From NCBI GenBank assembly GCA_036394995.1, contig DASWED010000040.1:1-57352 (forward strand): a stretch of DNA of 57,352 nt. Direction: 5' to 3'. The notes beneath the pieces are model-generated. The model had not been told where the DNA came from, did no database searches, and was given only the letters and a program-made list of their open reading frames with translations. Both the position numbers and the translations under genes were made by a program. Of this stretch, positions 34,470 through 42,884 are shown in pieces. The first letter of the stretch is position 1, and each line of letters starts with the position of its first letter. Source of the stretch: DASWED01 sp036394995 (GTDB taxonomy: Bacteria; Actinomycetota; UBA4738; JACQTL01).

Positions 34470-35294
34470 ATGCCGGTCGGTGAGCTCGTCTTCGCCAACG
34501 TCGTCGACCAGCGCGTGTACCAGGCCCAGGGCCGTGAGAGCCCGCCGGGGATCTACGTCCTGACCCTGCCCGGGCGAGCGCTGCCGTTCACGGTCTACCG
34601 CGCCTGGAAGGTGCCGACCGGCCTGGTGGGCGAGGAGGTCCGCCTCACCGGCCCCTCCGGACGGGTGTGGTACCGGTGGGGCCCCGCCGCCCGGCGCATG
34701 CGCGGATCCATGGACCTCACGATCGAGGAGGACCTCGTCACCGATGCCGTCCTGGGCGAGGGCGGCACGTACGTGGCCTCGTTCATCCTCGACGACGAGA
34801 TCATCGCCGAGGTCGAGGTCCCGGTGTATCTCCAGGAGTCCCCCACCAGCCTGCCCAAGCACGTGGAGGACGGGCTGAAGCGCTCCGACGTGATCTGGGT
34901 GGGGGTCCCGTCGAACGGCCGCCCCCGCCGGGGGCTGCTGAAGCGGCGCCCTGGGCGGCCCGGGCCGCTCACGATGATCCCGGCGTGGTTCGCGTACAAG
35001 GGCGGGAAGATCTTCGTCCTGTCGCAGCGGAGCCACGGGGAGGCCGAGCAGACCATCCCCGGCCTCGGCGATGCCCCCGAGATCACGGTGATCACCCGGC
35101 GCAAGGGCCGCGACACCTCGCTGGACGAGTTTCCGGCCGGCGTCCGGATGCTCACCGAGGGCCCGGAGTACGAACAGGCCCTGGCCGTGCTGGCCGATCG
35201 CCGCCGGAGCCGGGTGGGCCCGCCCCAGGACTCCATCGAACGCTGGCGCGACTCCTGCGTCGTCGCCGAGCTCACCCCGATCGTCTCGCTGTAA
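34470..35294 (+). CDS. conserved protein, possible flavin/split-barrel fold
   Basis: About 274 residues, no signal peptide. The region PLTMIPAWFAYKGGKIFVLSQ and then EITVITRRKGRDT resembles the strand pattern of PNPOx-like (pyridoxamine phosphate oxidase) split-barrel proteins, which bind FMN or F420. The first 100 residues (FTVYRAWKVPTGLVGEEVRLTGPSGRV) are unlike any family I recognise. A TATCCT box 9 nt before the ATG suggests a near-leaderless mRNA. It is separate from the catabolic operon (gap of 82 bp). The fold assignment is tentative. Confidence 0.5.
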   Translation: MPVGELVFANVVDQRVYQAQGRESPPGIYVLTLPGRALPFTVYRAWKVPTGLVGEEVRLTGPSGRVWYRWGPAARRMRGSMDLTIEEDLVTDAVLGEGGTYVASFILDDEIIAEVEVPVYLQESPTSLPKHVEDGLKRSDVIWVGVPSNGRPRRGLLKRRPGRPGPLTMIPAWFAYKGGKIFVLSQRSHGEAEQTIPGLGDAPEITVITRRKGRDTSLDEFPAGVRMLTEGPEYEQALAVLADRRRSRVGPPQDSIERWRDSCVVAELTPIVSL

Positions 35295-35296
35295 CC

Positions 35297-36649
35297 GTGG
35301 CCGCCCGGTGGACCCGTTCGCCGATGGTCATAGGCTCGATCGTCGCGATGCTCTGCCTCCTCGGGACGGCCTGCCAGACATCCGGCGCCGCGAACCCGCC
35401 GGCGAGCGGCGGGGCGGCGTCGCGGGAGCCGAGCACGGCTCCGGGCGGAGGGAGCCCGGGCGCCACGGTTCCCGCCCCCTCTCCGAGCCCCACGCCCGTG
35501 GCCAGCGCGGCTCGTGTCCACATCACCCCGGCGGACGGCAGCCGGTCCGCACGGCCGGACTCGGGGATCTCCGTCACGGTGACCCACGGGCGGATCACCG
35601 GGGTCACCGTCCACACCGACGGCGACCGGATCGAGGGAGCCATGGATGCCCGCGCCACGTCCTGGCACAGCCGGTGGGCGCTCAACACCTCAACGGAGTA
35701 CACCGTCCGGGCCACGGCGGTCGATGACGCCGGACGGAGCGTGACCGTGACGAGTGAGTTCCGCACCCTCACGCCGTCCTCGACGCTGCGGACCATCATC
35801 TTCGAGGGCTACCACAAGGAATACGGCGTCGGGATGCCGATCATCCTGCAGTTCGACGAACCCGTCGCGGACCGCGAGGCCGTGGAGCGGTCGCTCGAGC
35901 TCCGGACCTCGAAGCCCGTGGTGGGCGCCTGGTACTGGAACGGCGACCAGACCCTGATGTTCCGGCCCAGGGGGTACTGGCCGGCCCACACCCAGGTCCA
36001 CTTCACCGGTCACCTGGACGGCGTGCGGGCGGGTCCCGGGCTTTTCGGAGTTCATACCCTCACCCAGGACTTCCACATCGGGCGGTCACTGGTCGCGGTG
36101 GCCAGCACCCGCACGCACCACATGCAGGTCTATCTCGACAAGAAGCTCCTCGGCGACTGGCCCATCAGCACCGGGAAGCCCGGCCACGAGACGCCCAACG
36201 GGACCTACCTGACCATCACCAAGTCGAACCCGGAGGAGATGATCGGGGAGGACTACGACATCTTCGTCCCGTGGTCGGTGCGGTTCACCTGGTCGGGGAG
36301 CTTCCTGCACGCGGCGCCCTGGTCGGTGAACCAGCAGGGGTCGGAGAACGTGAGCCACGGCTGCGTGAACATCGCCCCGGCCAACGCCGAGCGGTACTAC
36401 AAGCTGTCGGTTCCGGGTGATCCCGTGACCATCGTCGGGAGCCCGCTGGCCGGCGCCTGGGACGACGGCTGGACGGTGTGGTTCCTCAATTGGAAGGAGA
36501 TCCTGGAGGGCAGCGCGCTGCACCAAGCGGTGCGCACCGGGCCCTCGGGGAGCAGGTTCGTGAACCCGGGCGAGCTCCCCGCGTTCACCCCCAGGGTGCC
36601 ACTGCAGGGCCCCCACCCCGGCAACGCCCTCGCGGTTCCCGCGAGGTGA
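35297..36649 (+). CDS. L,D-transpeptidase lipoprotein (YkuD domain)
   Basis: About 450 residues. The lipobox LLGTAC puts the acylated Cys at 26, followed by a Ser/Pro/Gly-rich linker. Two Ig-like domains (about 75-245) precede a YkuD catalytic domain with the active-site pattern SENVSHGCVNIAP (catalytic Cys about 356). The architecture is that of actinobacterial LdtMt2-type enzymes, which make 3-3 cross-links in peptidoglycan outside the membrane. GTG 35297 lies 2 nt after the preceding stop, so the two genes may be cotranscribed. It converges on aroF with 4 bp between. Confidence 0.92.
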   Translation: MAARWTRSPMVIGSIVAMLCLLGTACQTSGAANPPASGGAASREPSTAPGGGSPGATVPAPSPSPTPVASAARVHITPADGSRSARPDSGISVTVTHGRITGVTVHTDGDRIEGAMDARATSWHSRWALNTSTEYTVRATAVDDAGRSVTVTSEFRTLTPSSTLRTIIFEGYHKEYGVGMPIILQFDEPVADREAVERSLELRTSKPVVGAWYWNGDQTLMFRPRGYWPAHTQVHFTGHLDGVRAGPGLFGVHTLTQDFHIGRSLVAVASTRTHHMQVYLDKKLLGDWPISTGKPGHETPNGTYLTITKSNPEEMIGEDYDIFVPWSVRFTWSGSFLHAAPWSVNQQGSENVSHGCVNIAPANAERYYKLSVPGDPVTIVGSPLAGAWDDGWTVWFLNWKEILEGSALHQAVRTGPSGSRFVNPGELPAFTPRVPLQGPHPGNALAVPAR

Positions 36650-36653
36650 CGCG

Positions 36654-37670
36654 TCAGGCCATGGGCCGGCCCAGGGCCCGGGCCAGCGCGGCCAGCTCCG
36701 CCCCGAGGGCCTCGATCTCCGGTGGGGTGAGGGCCTGGGGGCCGTCGCACAGGGCCTCGCTGGGCTCGGGGTGGACGTCCATCATCACGCCGTCGGCGCC
36801 GGCGGCCAGAGCGGCCCGGGCCATCGGAGCCACCAGGTCGTGGCGGCCGGTGGCGTGCGAGGGGTCCACCACCACCGGCAGGTGGGTCTCGATCTGCGCG
36901 GCCACCATCCCGGCCAGATCCAGGGTGTTCCGGGTGGCCGTCTCGAACGTCCGGATGCCCCGTTCGCACAGGATGATCTCCGTGTTGCCCTGCTGCGCCA
37001 CGTACTCCGCGGCCATCAACCACTCCTCGACCGTCGCGGACAGCCCCCGCTTCAGCAGGACCGGCATGTTGGCCCGGCCCACCTCCTTCAGCAGCGCGAA
37101 GTTCTGCATGTTCCGGGTCCCGATCTGGAGGGCGTCCGCCACCTCCGCCACGTGATCCACGTCGCCGGCGTCGAGGACCTCGGTGACGATGGGGAGGCCG
37201 GTCTCGGCCTTGCACTCGGCCAGGATCTCCAGGCCGCGGCGGGCCAGGCCCTGGAACGCATACGGGGAGGTCCGGGGCTTGTACGCGCCGCCCCGGAGCA
37301 CGGTGGCGCCGGCGGCCTTCGCCGCGCGGGCCGCGCCCAGGGCCTGTTCCCGGGTCTCCACGGCGCAGGGGCCGGCGATCATCGAGAACGTGGCCCGGCC
37401 GATCGCCGCATCCCCGACGCGCACCGTGGTGAGCTGGGGATGGAGTTCCCGGGCCACCAGCTTGTAGGGCTTGCCGACCTTCACCACCTGGTCCACGCCG
37501 GGCAGCGTGGCGAGCGGCATCGACAGGAAGGCCTCGGTGTCCCCGACCAGCCCGATGATCGTCCGGAACTTCCCCCTGGACACGAACGCGTCGCCGCCGG
37601 CCTCCCGGACCCGGTCCACGACGTGCTCGACGTCCGCCTCCGTCGCGTCCGTCCTCATCACGACCACCAT
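36654..37670 (-). CDS. aroF: 3-deoxy-7-phosphoheptulonate synthase, type I-beta
   Basis: About 338 residues. An N-terminal ferredoxin-like regulatory domain (1-70, MVVVMRTDATEADVEHVVDRV) precedes the KDO8P-synthase-like DAHP synthase barrel with FSMIAGPCAVE, VLRGGAYKPRTSPYAFQG, ALQIGTRNMQNFALL, ILCERGIRTFE and VVVDPSHATGRHD. It catalyses the first step of the shikimate pathway from phosphoenolpyruvate and erythrose 4-phosphate. ATG 37670 follows GGGAGG. The 145 bp upstream carry an aromatic-rich leader peptide and a terminator, so transcription is probably controlled by attenuation. Confidence 0.93.
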   Translation of the reverse strand: MVVVMRTDATEADVEHVVDRVREAGGDAFVSRGKFRTIIGLVGDTEAFLSMPLATLPGVDQVVKVGKPYKLVARELHPQLTTVRVGDAAIGRATFSMIAGPCAVETREQALGAARAAKAAGATVLRGGAYKPRTSPYAFQGLARRGLEILAECKAETGLPIVTEVLDAGDVDHVAEVADALQIGTRNMQNFALLKEVGRANMPVLLKRGLSATVEEWLMAAEYVAQQGNTEIILCERGIRTFETATRNTLDLAGMVAAQIETHLPVVVDPSHATGRHDLVAPMARAALAAGADGVMMDVHPEPSEALCDGPQALTPPEIEALGAELAALARALGRPMA

Positions 37671-37703
37671 TCCGACCTCCCGTTCGGCCGGGCCACCCGG
37701 GGG

Positions 37704-37737
37704 AAAGAGAAAGACCCCGGGTCTCGTGCCCGGGGTC
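37704..37737 (-). terminator. attenuator terminator upstream of aroF
   Basis: On the minus strand GACCCCGGG (37737-37729) and CCCGGGGTC (37721-37713) form a perfect 9-bp stem with a 7-nt loop, followed by TTTCTCTTT (37712-37704). This is an intrinsic terminator between the aromatic leader peptide and aroF, where it can only serve as an attenuator. CCGGGC in its 5' arm can pair with GCCCGG at the end of the leader coding region (37772-37767), a plausible antiterminator. Confidence 0.75.
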
Positions 37738-37761
37738 CCTGTGCTCTTCTCGAACAGGTGA

Positions 37762-37815
37762 CTACGCCGGGCGACGCCCCGCGAAATACCACCAGGTAAA
37801 GATGAACCGCTGCAT
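37762..37815 (-). CDS. aromatic-rich leader peptide of aroF
   Basis: A 17-residue peptide, MQRFIFTWWYFAGRRPA, encoded just upstream of the attenuator terminator. Six of 17 residues are aromatic (Phe, Phe, Trp, Trp, Tyr, Phe), which is far above chance and includes all three end products of the pathway that aroF opens. The start ATG (37815) is preceded by TACTCT and 7 nt, a leaderless promoter arrangement. Ribosome stalling at these codons when charged Phe-, Trp- or Tyr-tRNA is scarce would expose the antiterminator pairing and permit aroF transcription. It is a cis-acting sensor and not a functional protein. Confidence 0.8.
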   Translation of the reverse strand: MQRFIFTWWYFAGRRPA

Positions 37816-37850
37816 CGTGGCGAGAGTATCCCCGATTCCACCGAGTTCAA
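37816..37850 (-). promoter_or_regulatory. promoter of the aroF leader
   Basis: TTGAAC (37850-37845) and TACTCT (37828-37823) are separated by 16 bp on the minus strand; the leader ATG follows the -10 box after 7 nt. This predicts a leaderless transcript that begins with the leader peptide. Confidence 0.65.
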
Positions 37851-37863
37851 TCAACCCCTTTCC

Positions 37864-38006
37864 TCTTCATCGTCAGCCGCCCGCCTGCGGCGGGCCGCTT
37901 CCGCCAGGGGGGGTGCAGCAGCCTGATCCGCTCCGCTGCGCTCCGCGGGCTGCTGCCCCCCTGGACCCCCTTTCTTCATCGTCAGCCGCCCGCCTGCGGC
38001 GGGCCG
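37864..38006. repeat. structured repeat element between aroF and upp
   Basis: A 34-bp sequence occurs twice as a direct repeat (37864-37897 and 37973-38006). Each copy holds a hairpin, GCCCGCC-TGC-GGCGGGC. Between the copies is a long imperfect inverted repeat: an arm CCAGGGGGG..CAGCAGCC near 37903-37923 pairs with GGCTGCTG..CCCCCCTGG near 37948-37963. The whole block can fold into three stem-loops. It has no coding potential that I can support. It may be a REP- or MITE-like intergenic element. Confidence 0.7.
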
Positions 38007-38025
38007 GAGTAGGATTCGGCGCGCC

Positions 38026-38649
38026 GTGACGCTCACCGTGGTCGACCATCCACTGGCGCAGCACCTCCTGGTCTCCCTCCGCGACTCGCGCACGACGCCG
38101 CCGGTGTTCCGGACGCTCACGAAGCGCCTGACGCTGGCGCTGGTCCTGGAAGCCGTGCGGGGGCTGCCCACGCGGGAGGCCGACATCCAGGGACCCCTCG
38201 AGGACAGCCGGGGCACGCTCATCGACGCGGACCTGGTGGCGGTCCCCATCCTGCGGGCCGGCCTGGGGATGCTGGAGGCCGTCACCGAGCTGTTCCCGGA
38301 GGTGGCGGTGGGCTACGTTGGGCTGGAGCGCGACGAGGCGTCCCTGCTGCCCCAGTCCTACTACCGGAAGATGCCCCCGCTGGCCGGGCGGCAGGTCCTG
38401 GTCCTCGACCCCATGCTGGCCACCGGCGGCTCCGGGGCTGCGGCGTGCGCCGCGGTGAAGGAGGGCGAACCCGCCGGGATCCGGTTCGTGTGCGTGGTGG
38501 CCGCGCCGGAGGGGGTCGCCAAGCTCGAGGCGGAGCACCCGGACATCCCGATCTTCGCCGCCGCCCTGGACCGCCAGCTCAACGACCGGGGCTACATCCT
38601 CCCGGGCCTGGGCGACTTCGGGGACCGCCTGTTCGGCACCGAGGGATAG
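38026..38649 (+). CDS. upp: uracil phosphoribosyltransferase
   Basis: A 207-residue enzyme converting uracil and PRPP to UMP in pyrimidine salvage. Conserved features: PILRAGLGMLEAV, the PRPP loop VLDPMLATGGSG, and the C-terminal LNDRGYILPGLGDFGDRLFGT. Length is normal. GTG start; a TAGGAT box 10 nt upstream suggests a leaderless or short-leader transcript. Its position before a second nucleoside importer is consistent with salvage of imported pyrimidines. Confidence 0.94.
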   Translation: MTLTVVDHPLAQHLLVSLRDSRTTPPVFRTLTKRLTLALVLEAVRGLPTREADIQGPLEDSRGTLIDADLVAVPILRAGLGMLEAVTELFPEVAVGYVGLERDEASLLPQSYYRKMPPLAGRQVLVLDPMLATGGSGAAACAAVKEGEPAGIRFVCVVAAPEGVAKLEAEHPDIPIFAAALDRQLNDRGYILPGLGDFGDRLFGTEG

Positions 38650-38723
38650 GGGTCGTGTGCCTGGCCGAGCCTCCCGCAGGGGCGGGGCGGACGAACCAGG
38701 ACGAATCCGGGTCACCTCTGACC

Positions 38724-38754
38724 TTGACCCGCTGGGCCGGACGCGCCAGAGTAT
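38724..38754 (+). promoter_or_regulatory. possible promoter of nucleoside importer 2
   Basis: TTGACC (38724-38729) and GAGTAT (38749-38754) are separated by 19 bp, about 80 bp upstream of the lipoprotein start. The -10 box is weak, so this is tentative. Confidence 0.3.
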
Positions 38755-38835
38755 GCGCCGTAGTCGACCTGTAGGGGGAGCGGCTCCCGTATGTCATGGA
38801 AGAGACGGGCGTGCGCTCGAGGGGAAGGAGGCAGG

Positions 38836-39951
38836 ATGAAGAAACTGTTCCGCGTGGTCGCCGTGCTTGCGGTGCTCACGCTGGTGGCCTCGGCATGCAA
38901 GAAGAAGACGCCGGAGGCGTCGAGCCCGGCCCCGCCGGCAACCACTGCGACGACCAGCGTCGCGCCGCCGAGTCCGTCGGCGCTACCGGGCGCCGGCCTC
39001 ACGGGGTGCGAGGTCACCGACACCGGTGGGATCGACGACAAGAGCTTCAACGCCACCGCGTACAAGGGCCTGACCGACGCGGCGACGAAGTACGGCATCA
39101 CGCCGAAGTTCCTGGAGTCCCAGACGGAGGACGACTACGCGCCGAACATCCAGGCGTTCATCGGCAAGTGCGACCTCATCGTCACTGTCGGGTTCCTGCT
39201 CGGCGACGCGACGGAGAAGGCGGCCAAGGACAACCCCGACCAGGACTTCGCGATCGTCGACTTCGCGTACGACCCGACGATCCCGAACGTGCTCGGCCTG
39301 ACGTTCTCCACGGACCAGGCGGCGTTCCTGGCGGGATACCTGTCGGCAGGCATGTCGACGTCGGGCAAGATCGGCACGTTCGGCGGCATCAACATCCCGC
39401 CGGTGACGATCTTCATGAACGGGTTCGCGGCCGGCATCCTGTCCTACAACAAGGACAACGGGACCGACGTCAAGCTCCTCGGGTGGGACCCGAAGAAGCA
39501 GGACGGGACGTTCACCGGGGACTTCGAGGACCAGAACAAGGGCAAGCAGGTCACGGAGCAGTTCATCTCCGAGGGCGCCGACATCATCCTGCCGGTGGCC
39601 GGGCCCGTGGGCCTGGGCGCCGCGGCGGCGGCCAAGGATGCCGGGAACGTGCTGATGGTGGGTGTCGACACCGACCAGTTCGTCTCGGCTCCAGAGTACG
39701 GCGACCTGTGGCTGACCTCGATCCAGAAGAACATGGACATCGCGGTGAGCGACACCATGGGGCAGGTCATCGACGGGTCGTTCAAGGGTGGCATCTACAC
39801 CGGCACGCTGGAGAACGGCGGCGTCGGCATCGCGCCATTCCACAACCTGGAGAGCAAGGTCCCCTCGGACCTCGCGAGCAAGCTCGACGAGCTGAAGGCG
39901 GGGATCATCGACGGGTCGATCTCGGTTGACCCGAAGGACTACCTCAAGTAG
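38836..39951 (+). CDS. BMP-family substrate-binding lipoprotein (nucleoside importer 2)
   Basis: A 371-residue lipoprotein with the lipobox VASAC (Cys 21), then a Pro/Thr-rich linker. The PnrA/BMP core includes GGIDDKSFNATAYKGLTDA, VGFLLGDATEKAAK, TDQAAFLAGYLSAGM and GADIILPVAGPVGLGAAAAAK. It is a paralogue of the protein encoded at 18044 but diverged. ATG 38836 has AAGGAGG upstream. A strong hairpin follows before the ATPase gene, which would raise the amount of binding protein relative to the membrane parts. Confidence 0.93.
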   Translation: MKKLFRVVAVLAVLTLVASACKKKTPEASSPAPPATTATTSVAPPSPSALPGAGLTGCEVTDTGGIDDKSFNATAYKGLTDAATKYGITPKFLESQTEDDYAPNIQAFIGKCDLIVTVGFLLGDATEKAAKDNPDQDFAIVDFAYDPTIPNVLGLTFSTDQAAFLAGYLSAGMSTSGKIGTFGGINIPPVTIFMNGFAAGILSYNKDNGTDVKLLGWDPKKQDGTFTGDFEDQNKGKQVTEQFISEGADIILPVAGPVGLGAAAAAKDAGNVLMVGVDTDQFVSAPEYGDLWLTSIQKNMDIAVSDTMGQVIDGSFKGGIYTGTLENGGVGIAPFHNLESKVPSDLASKLDELKAGIIDGSISVDPKDYLK

Positions 39952-39970
39952 AGGCACGTCCGCTGCGGGG

Positions 39971-40002
39971 AAGAGGGGTGCCGGCGACCCGGCACCCCTC
40001 TT
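39971..40002 (+). terminator. strong hairpin between the BMP lipoprotein and ATPase genes
   Basis: AAGAGGGGTGCCGG (39971-39984) and CCGGCACCCCTCTT (39989-40002) form a perfect 14-bp stem with a 4-nt loop. The following bases (CTTGCG) are only weakly T-rich. It probably acts as a partial terminator or as a 3' stabiliser of the lipoprotein mRNA. Confidence 0.65.
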
Positions 40003-40054
40003 CTTGCGCCCTCGGGCGCCCCGGGCGATGATCCGCAGGGGGAAAAACGACTCC

Positions 40055-41611
40055 GTGCGTCTCGAGCTGAAGGACATCGCCAAGCGGTTCCCCGGCGTGA
40101 TCGCGAACGACCACGTCAACCTCGTGGTGGAGCCGGGGGAGATCCACGCGCTGCTCGGGGAGAACGGGGCCGGCAAGACCACGTTGATGAACGTGCTGTA
40201 CGGGCTGTATCACGCGGACGACGGCGAGATCCTGATCGAGGGCAAACCCGTGAAGTTCGCCAGCCCCGGCGACGCCATCGCAGCGGGACTCGGCATGGTC
40301 CACCAGCACTTCATGCTGGTCCCGGTGTTCACGGTGACCGAGAACATCATGCTCGGGGTGGAGTCCACCCGGGGCGGCGCGGCCTTCGGGAAGCTGGTGG
40401 GGATCCTCGACCGGGGCGCGGCCCGCGGAAGGGTCGCCCAGATCAGCGAGCAGTACGGGCTCGAAGTCCCGCCGGACGCCCTGGTGGAACAGCTCCCCGT
40501 AGGCGTGCAGCAGCGCGTGGAGATCGTGAAGGCCCTCTACCGCGATGCCGAGGTGCTCATCCTCGACGAGCCCACCGCCGTCCTCACGCCGCAGGAGACC
40601 GAGGAGCTGTTCGCGGTCATGCGGTCCCTGAAGAAGGCCGGGAAGTCCATCATCTTCATCACCCACAAGCTGAAGGAGGTGCTGGCCATCGCCGATCGCA
40701 TCACGGTCCTCCGCCGAGGCCGCGTGGTGGGGACCACCACTCCCGGAGACGCCTCGGAGGAGGAGCTGGCATCGATGATGGTGGGCCGGGCCGTCCAGCT
40801 CGAGGTGGACAAGGAGGCGGCGGAGCCAAAGGACGTGGTCCTGCAGGTGGATGACCTGGTGGTGGTGGACCAGAGAGGCCAGAGCGCCGTGAACGGGGTG
40901 TCGTTCGAGGTCAGTTCCGGCGAGATCGTCTGCGTGGCGGGGGTCCAGGGCAACGGCCAGACCGAGCTGGTGGAGGCCCTGACCGGCCTCCGGCACGTCG
41001 ATGCCGGCCACGTACGGTTCGCCGGCCGGGACGTCACCAAGGCCTCGGCCCACCAGGTCCTGGGGGCCGGCGTGGGCCACGTCCCGGAGGACCGCCAGAA
41101 GGATGGCCTGATCGTCGACTTCTCGATCGCCGACAACCTGGTGCTCGACACCTACGACTGGGAACCGTTCGCACGGTGGATCGTCCGGGACGACAAGGCC
41201 GTGCTGGAGGCGGCGGAGCAACGGGCCAAGGACTTCGACATCCGGACGCCGTCGGTCCTGCAGCCCGCATCGACCCTGTCGGGCGGCAACCAGCAGAAGG
41301 TCATCGTGGCCCGGGAGTTCTCCCGGCCGATCAAGCTGCTCATCGCCAGCCAGCCGACGCGGGGGCTGGACGTGGGGTCGATCGAGTACATCCACGCCCG
41401 CATCGTCCAGAAGCGCGACGAGGGAACCGCGGTGCTCATCGTTTCCTCGGAGCTGGACGAGGTGATGTCGCTGGCCGACCGCATCGCGGTGATGTATCGG
41501 GGCCAGATCGTGGCCGTCATCCCCGCCGGCGAGGCCACCCGAGAGCAGCTCGGCCTGCTCATGGCCGGGGTCTCGCTCGAGGAACCGGCGAAGGAGGCGG
41601 CCGGTGGCTGA
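40055..41611 (+). CDS. nucleoside ABC importer ATPase (tandem), importer 2
   Basis: About 518 residues with two ABC domains. Domain 1: GENGAGKTTLMNVLYG (Walker A), LPVGVQQRVEIVKAL (signature) and VLILDEPTAVLTP (Walker B). Domain 2: the degenerate GVQGNGQTELVEAL and LSGGNQQKVIVAREF. It is a paralogue of the ATPase at 19176. GTG 40055 was chosen; ATG 40028 would add nine residues and cannot be excluded. It overlaps the first permease gene by 8 nt. Confidence 0.92.
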   Translation: MRLELKDIAKRFPGVIANDHVNLVVEPGEIHALLGENGAGKTTLMNVLYGLYHADDGEILIEGKPVKFASPGDAIAAGLGMVHQHFMLVPVFTVTENIMLGVESTRGGAAFGKLVGILDRGAARGRVAQISEQYGLEVPPDALVEQLPVGVQQRVEIVKALYRDAEVLILDEPTAVLTPQETEELFAVMRSLKKAGKSIIFITHKLKEVLAIADRITVLRRGRVVGTTTPGDASEEELASMMVGRAVQLEVDKEAAEPKDVVLQVDDLVVVDQRGQSAVNGVSFEVSSGEIVCVAGVQGNGQTELVEALTGLRHVDAGHVRFAGRDVTKASAHQVLGAGVGHVPEDRQKDGLIVDFSIADNLVLDTYDWEPFARWIVRDDKAVLEAAEQRAKDFDIRTPSVLQPASTLSGGNQQKVIVAREFSRPIKLLIASQPTRGLDVGSIEYIHARIVQKRDEGTAVLIVSSELDEVMSLADRIAVMYRGQIVAVIPAGEATREQLGLLMAGVSLEEPAKEAAGG

Positions 41612-42884
41612 GATCAAGCAGCGCGGCGCCAAGCCCGGCGAGCCGGAGGACGGCGAGCCGGAGGCGGACGCGCTCCCGACACAGGCCCCGGCGGCGGCCG
41701 AGGACACCGGAGCGCTCGCGGCCGGCGACCTCGTGGCGGGGGGCAAGGCCGGCTCCATCCTCCAGGCGCTGTCGGTCCCGAGCCTGGCCATCATCACCGC
41801 GCTGGTCATCGGCGCGCTGATCATCATCGGCACCGACCAGACGGCCCTCGACAACTGGCCGTACCTGTTCACCGACCCCGGGGGAACCCTCAAGGTCTTC
41901 GGCCAGGTCGTGTACAACGCGTACAAGGCGCTGTTCCTGGGGGCCTTCGGCAGCGCCAGCGCCGTCTCCGAGATGCTGCTCGTCACCACGCCGCTGATCT
42001 TCGCCGGCCTGTCGGTGGCCATCGGGTTCCGAGCCGGGCTGTTCAACATCGGCGCCGAGGGGCAGATCACCGTGGGGGCCATCGCCGCGACGGCGGCGGG
42101 GTTCTCGTTCGCCGGGATGCCCGGGCCCCTCCACCTGGCCCTCATCGTCGGCGCCGGCTTCCTGGGAGGGGCAATCTGGGGGGCCATCCCCGGCATCCTG
42201 AAGGCCAGGACAGGGGCCCACGAGGTCATCACGACCATCATGCTCAACTACGTCTCGTATCGATTGGCCGACTACCTGTTGACCACGCACTTCTACCGGC
42301 GTCCCGACAGGTTCGACCCCATCTCCAAGCCGGTCACCAGCGCCATGCCACACCTGTTTGGGTCGGGTTACCGGGCCAACGTGAACATCCTGATCGCGCT
42401 GGGAGTGGCGGCCGGCGTGGCCTGGCTGCTGAACCGGACCACGATCGGGTTCGAGTTCAAGGCCGTCGGCGCGAACCCCACCGCAGCCCGGGCGGCGGGC
42501 ATGAGCCCCACCCGGACATTCGTCACCGTGATGGCGCTGGCCGGAGGGGTCGCCGGGCTGGCCGCCTCGGCCCAGCTGACCGGTCCCACGCCCAGCCTGA
42601 CCCCTGGGTTCTCCTCGGGGTTCGGGTTCGACGCCATCGCCCTGGCCCTGGTGGGCAAGGCCAAGCCCTCAGGCGTGGTGGCGGCCGCGTTCCTGTTCGG
42701 AATCCTGAAGGCGGGGTCGCGGAACATGCAGGCGGCCACGGCCACCCCGGTGGACATCGTCACGGTCATCCAGGCCCTGATCATCATGTTCGTCGCCGCA
42801 CCCGCACTGGTCCGGGCGATCTACCGGATCCGGGCCCGCCGGGTGGTCGGCCCCGAGGTGTTCACGAAGGGGTGGGGAGGATGA
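41604..42884 (+). CDS. nucleoside ABC importer permease 1, importer 2
   Basis: A 426-residue BPD_transp_2 permease. The first 55 residues are hydrophilic and Ala/Glu/Pro-rich, then about 8-10 membrane helices follow. Motifs: LSVAIGFRAGLFNIGAEGQITVG, AHEVITTIMLNYVSYRLADYL and GFDAIALALVGKAKPSGV. The GTG start overlaps the ATPase and its stop overlaps the ATG of the next permease. Confidence 0.92.
   Translation: MAEIKQRGAKPGEPEDGEPEADALPTQAPAAAEDTGALAAGDLVAGGKAGSILQALSVPSLAIITALVIGALIIIGTDQTALDNWPYLFTDPGGTLKVFGQVVYNAYKALFLGAFGSASAVSEMLLVTTPLIFAGLSVAIGFRAGLFNIGAEGQITVGAIAATAAGFSFAGMPGPLHLALIVGAGFLGGAIWGAIPGILKARTGAHEVITTIMLNYVSYRLADYLLTTHFYRRPDRFDPISKPVTSAMPHLFGSGYRANVNILIALGVAAGVAWLLNRTTIGFEFKAVGANPTAARAAGMSPTRTFVTVMALAGGVAGLAASAQLTGPTPSLTPGFSSGFGFDAIALALVGKAKPSGVVAAAFLFGILKAGSRNMQAATATPVDIVTVIQALIIMFVAAPALVRAIYRIRARRVVGPEVFTKGWGG

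Noticed and set aside
37864..38006. A CRISPR-like pair of repeats.
   Set aside because: Only two copies, each itself a GC-rich hairpin, with a structured middle segment and no cas genes in the window.
38650..38835. A purine riboswitch upstream of the second importer.
   Set aside because: I could not find the conserved purine-aptamer loop sequences or a three-way junction in these 186 bp.
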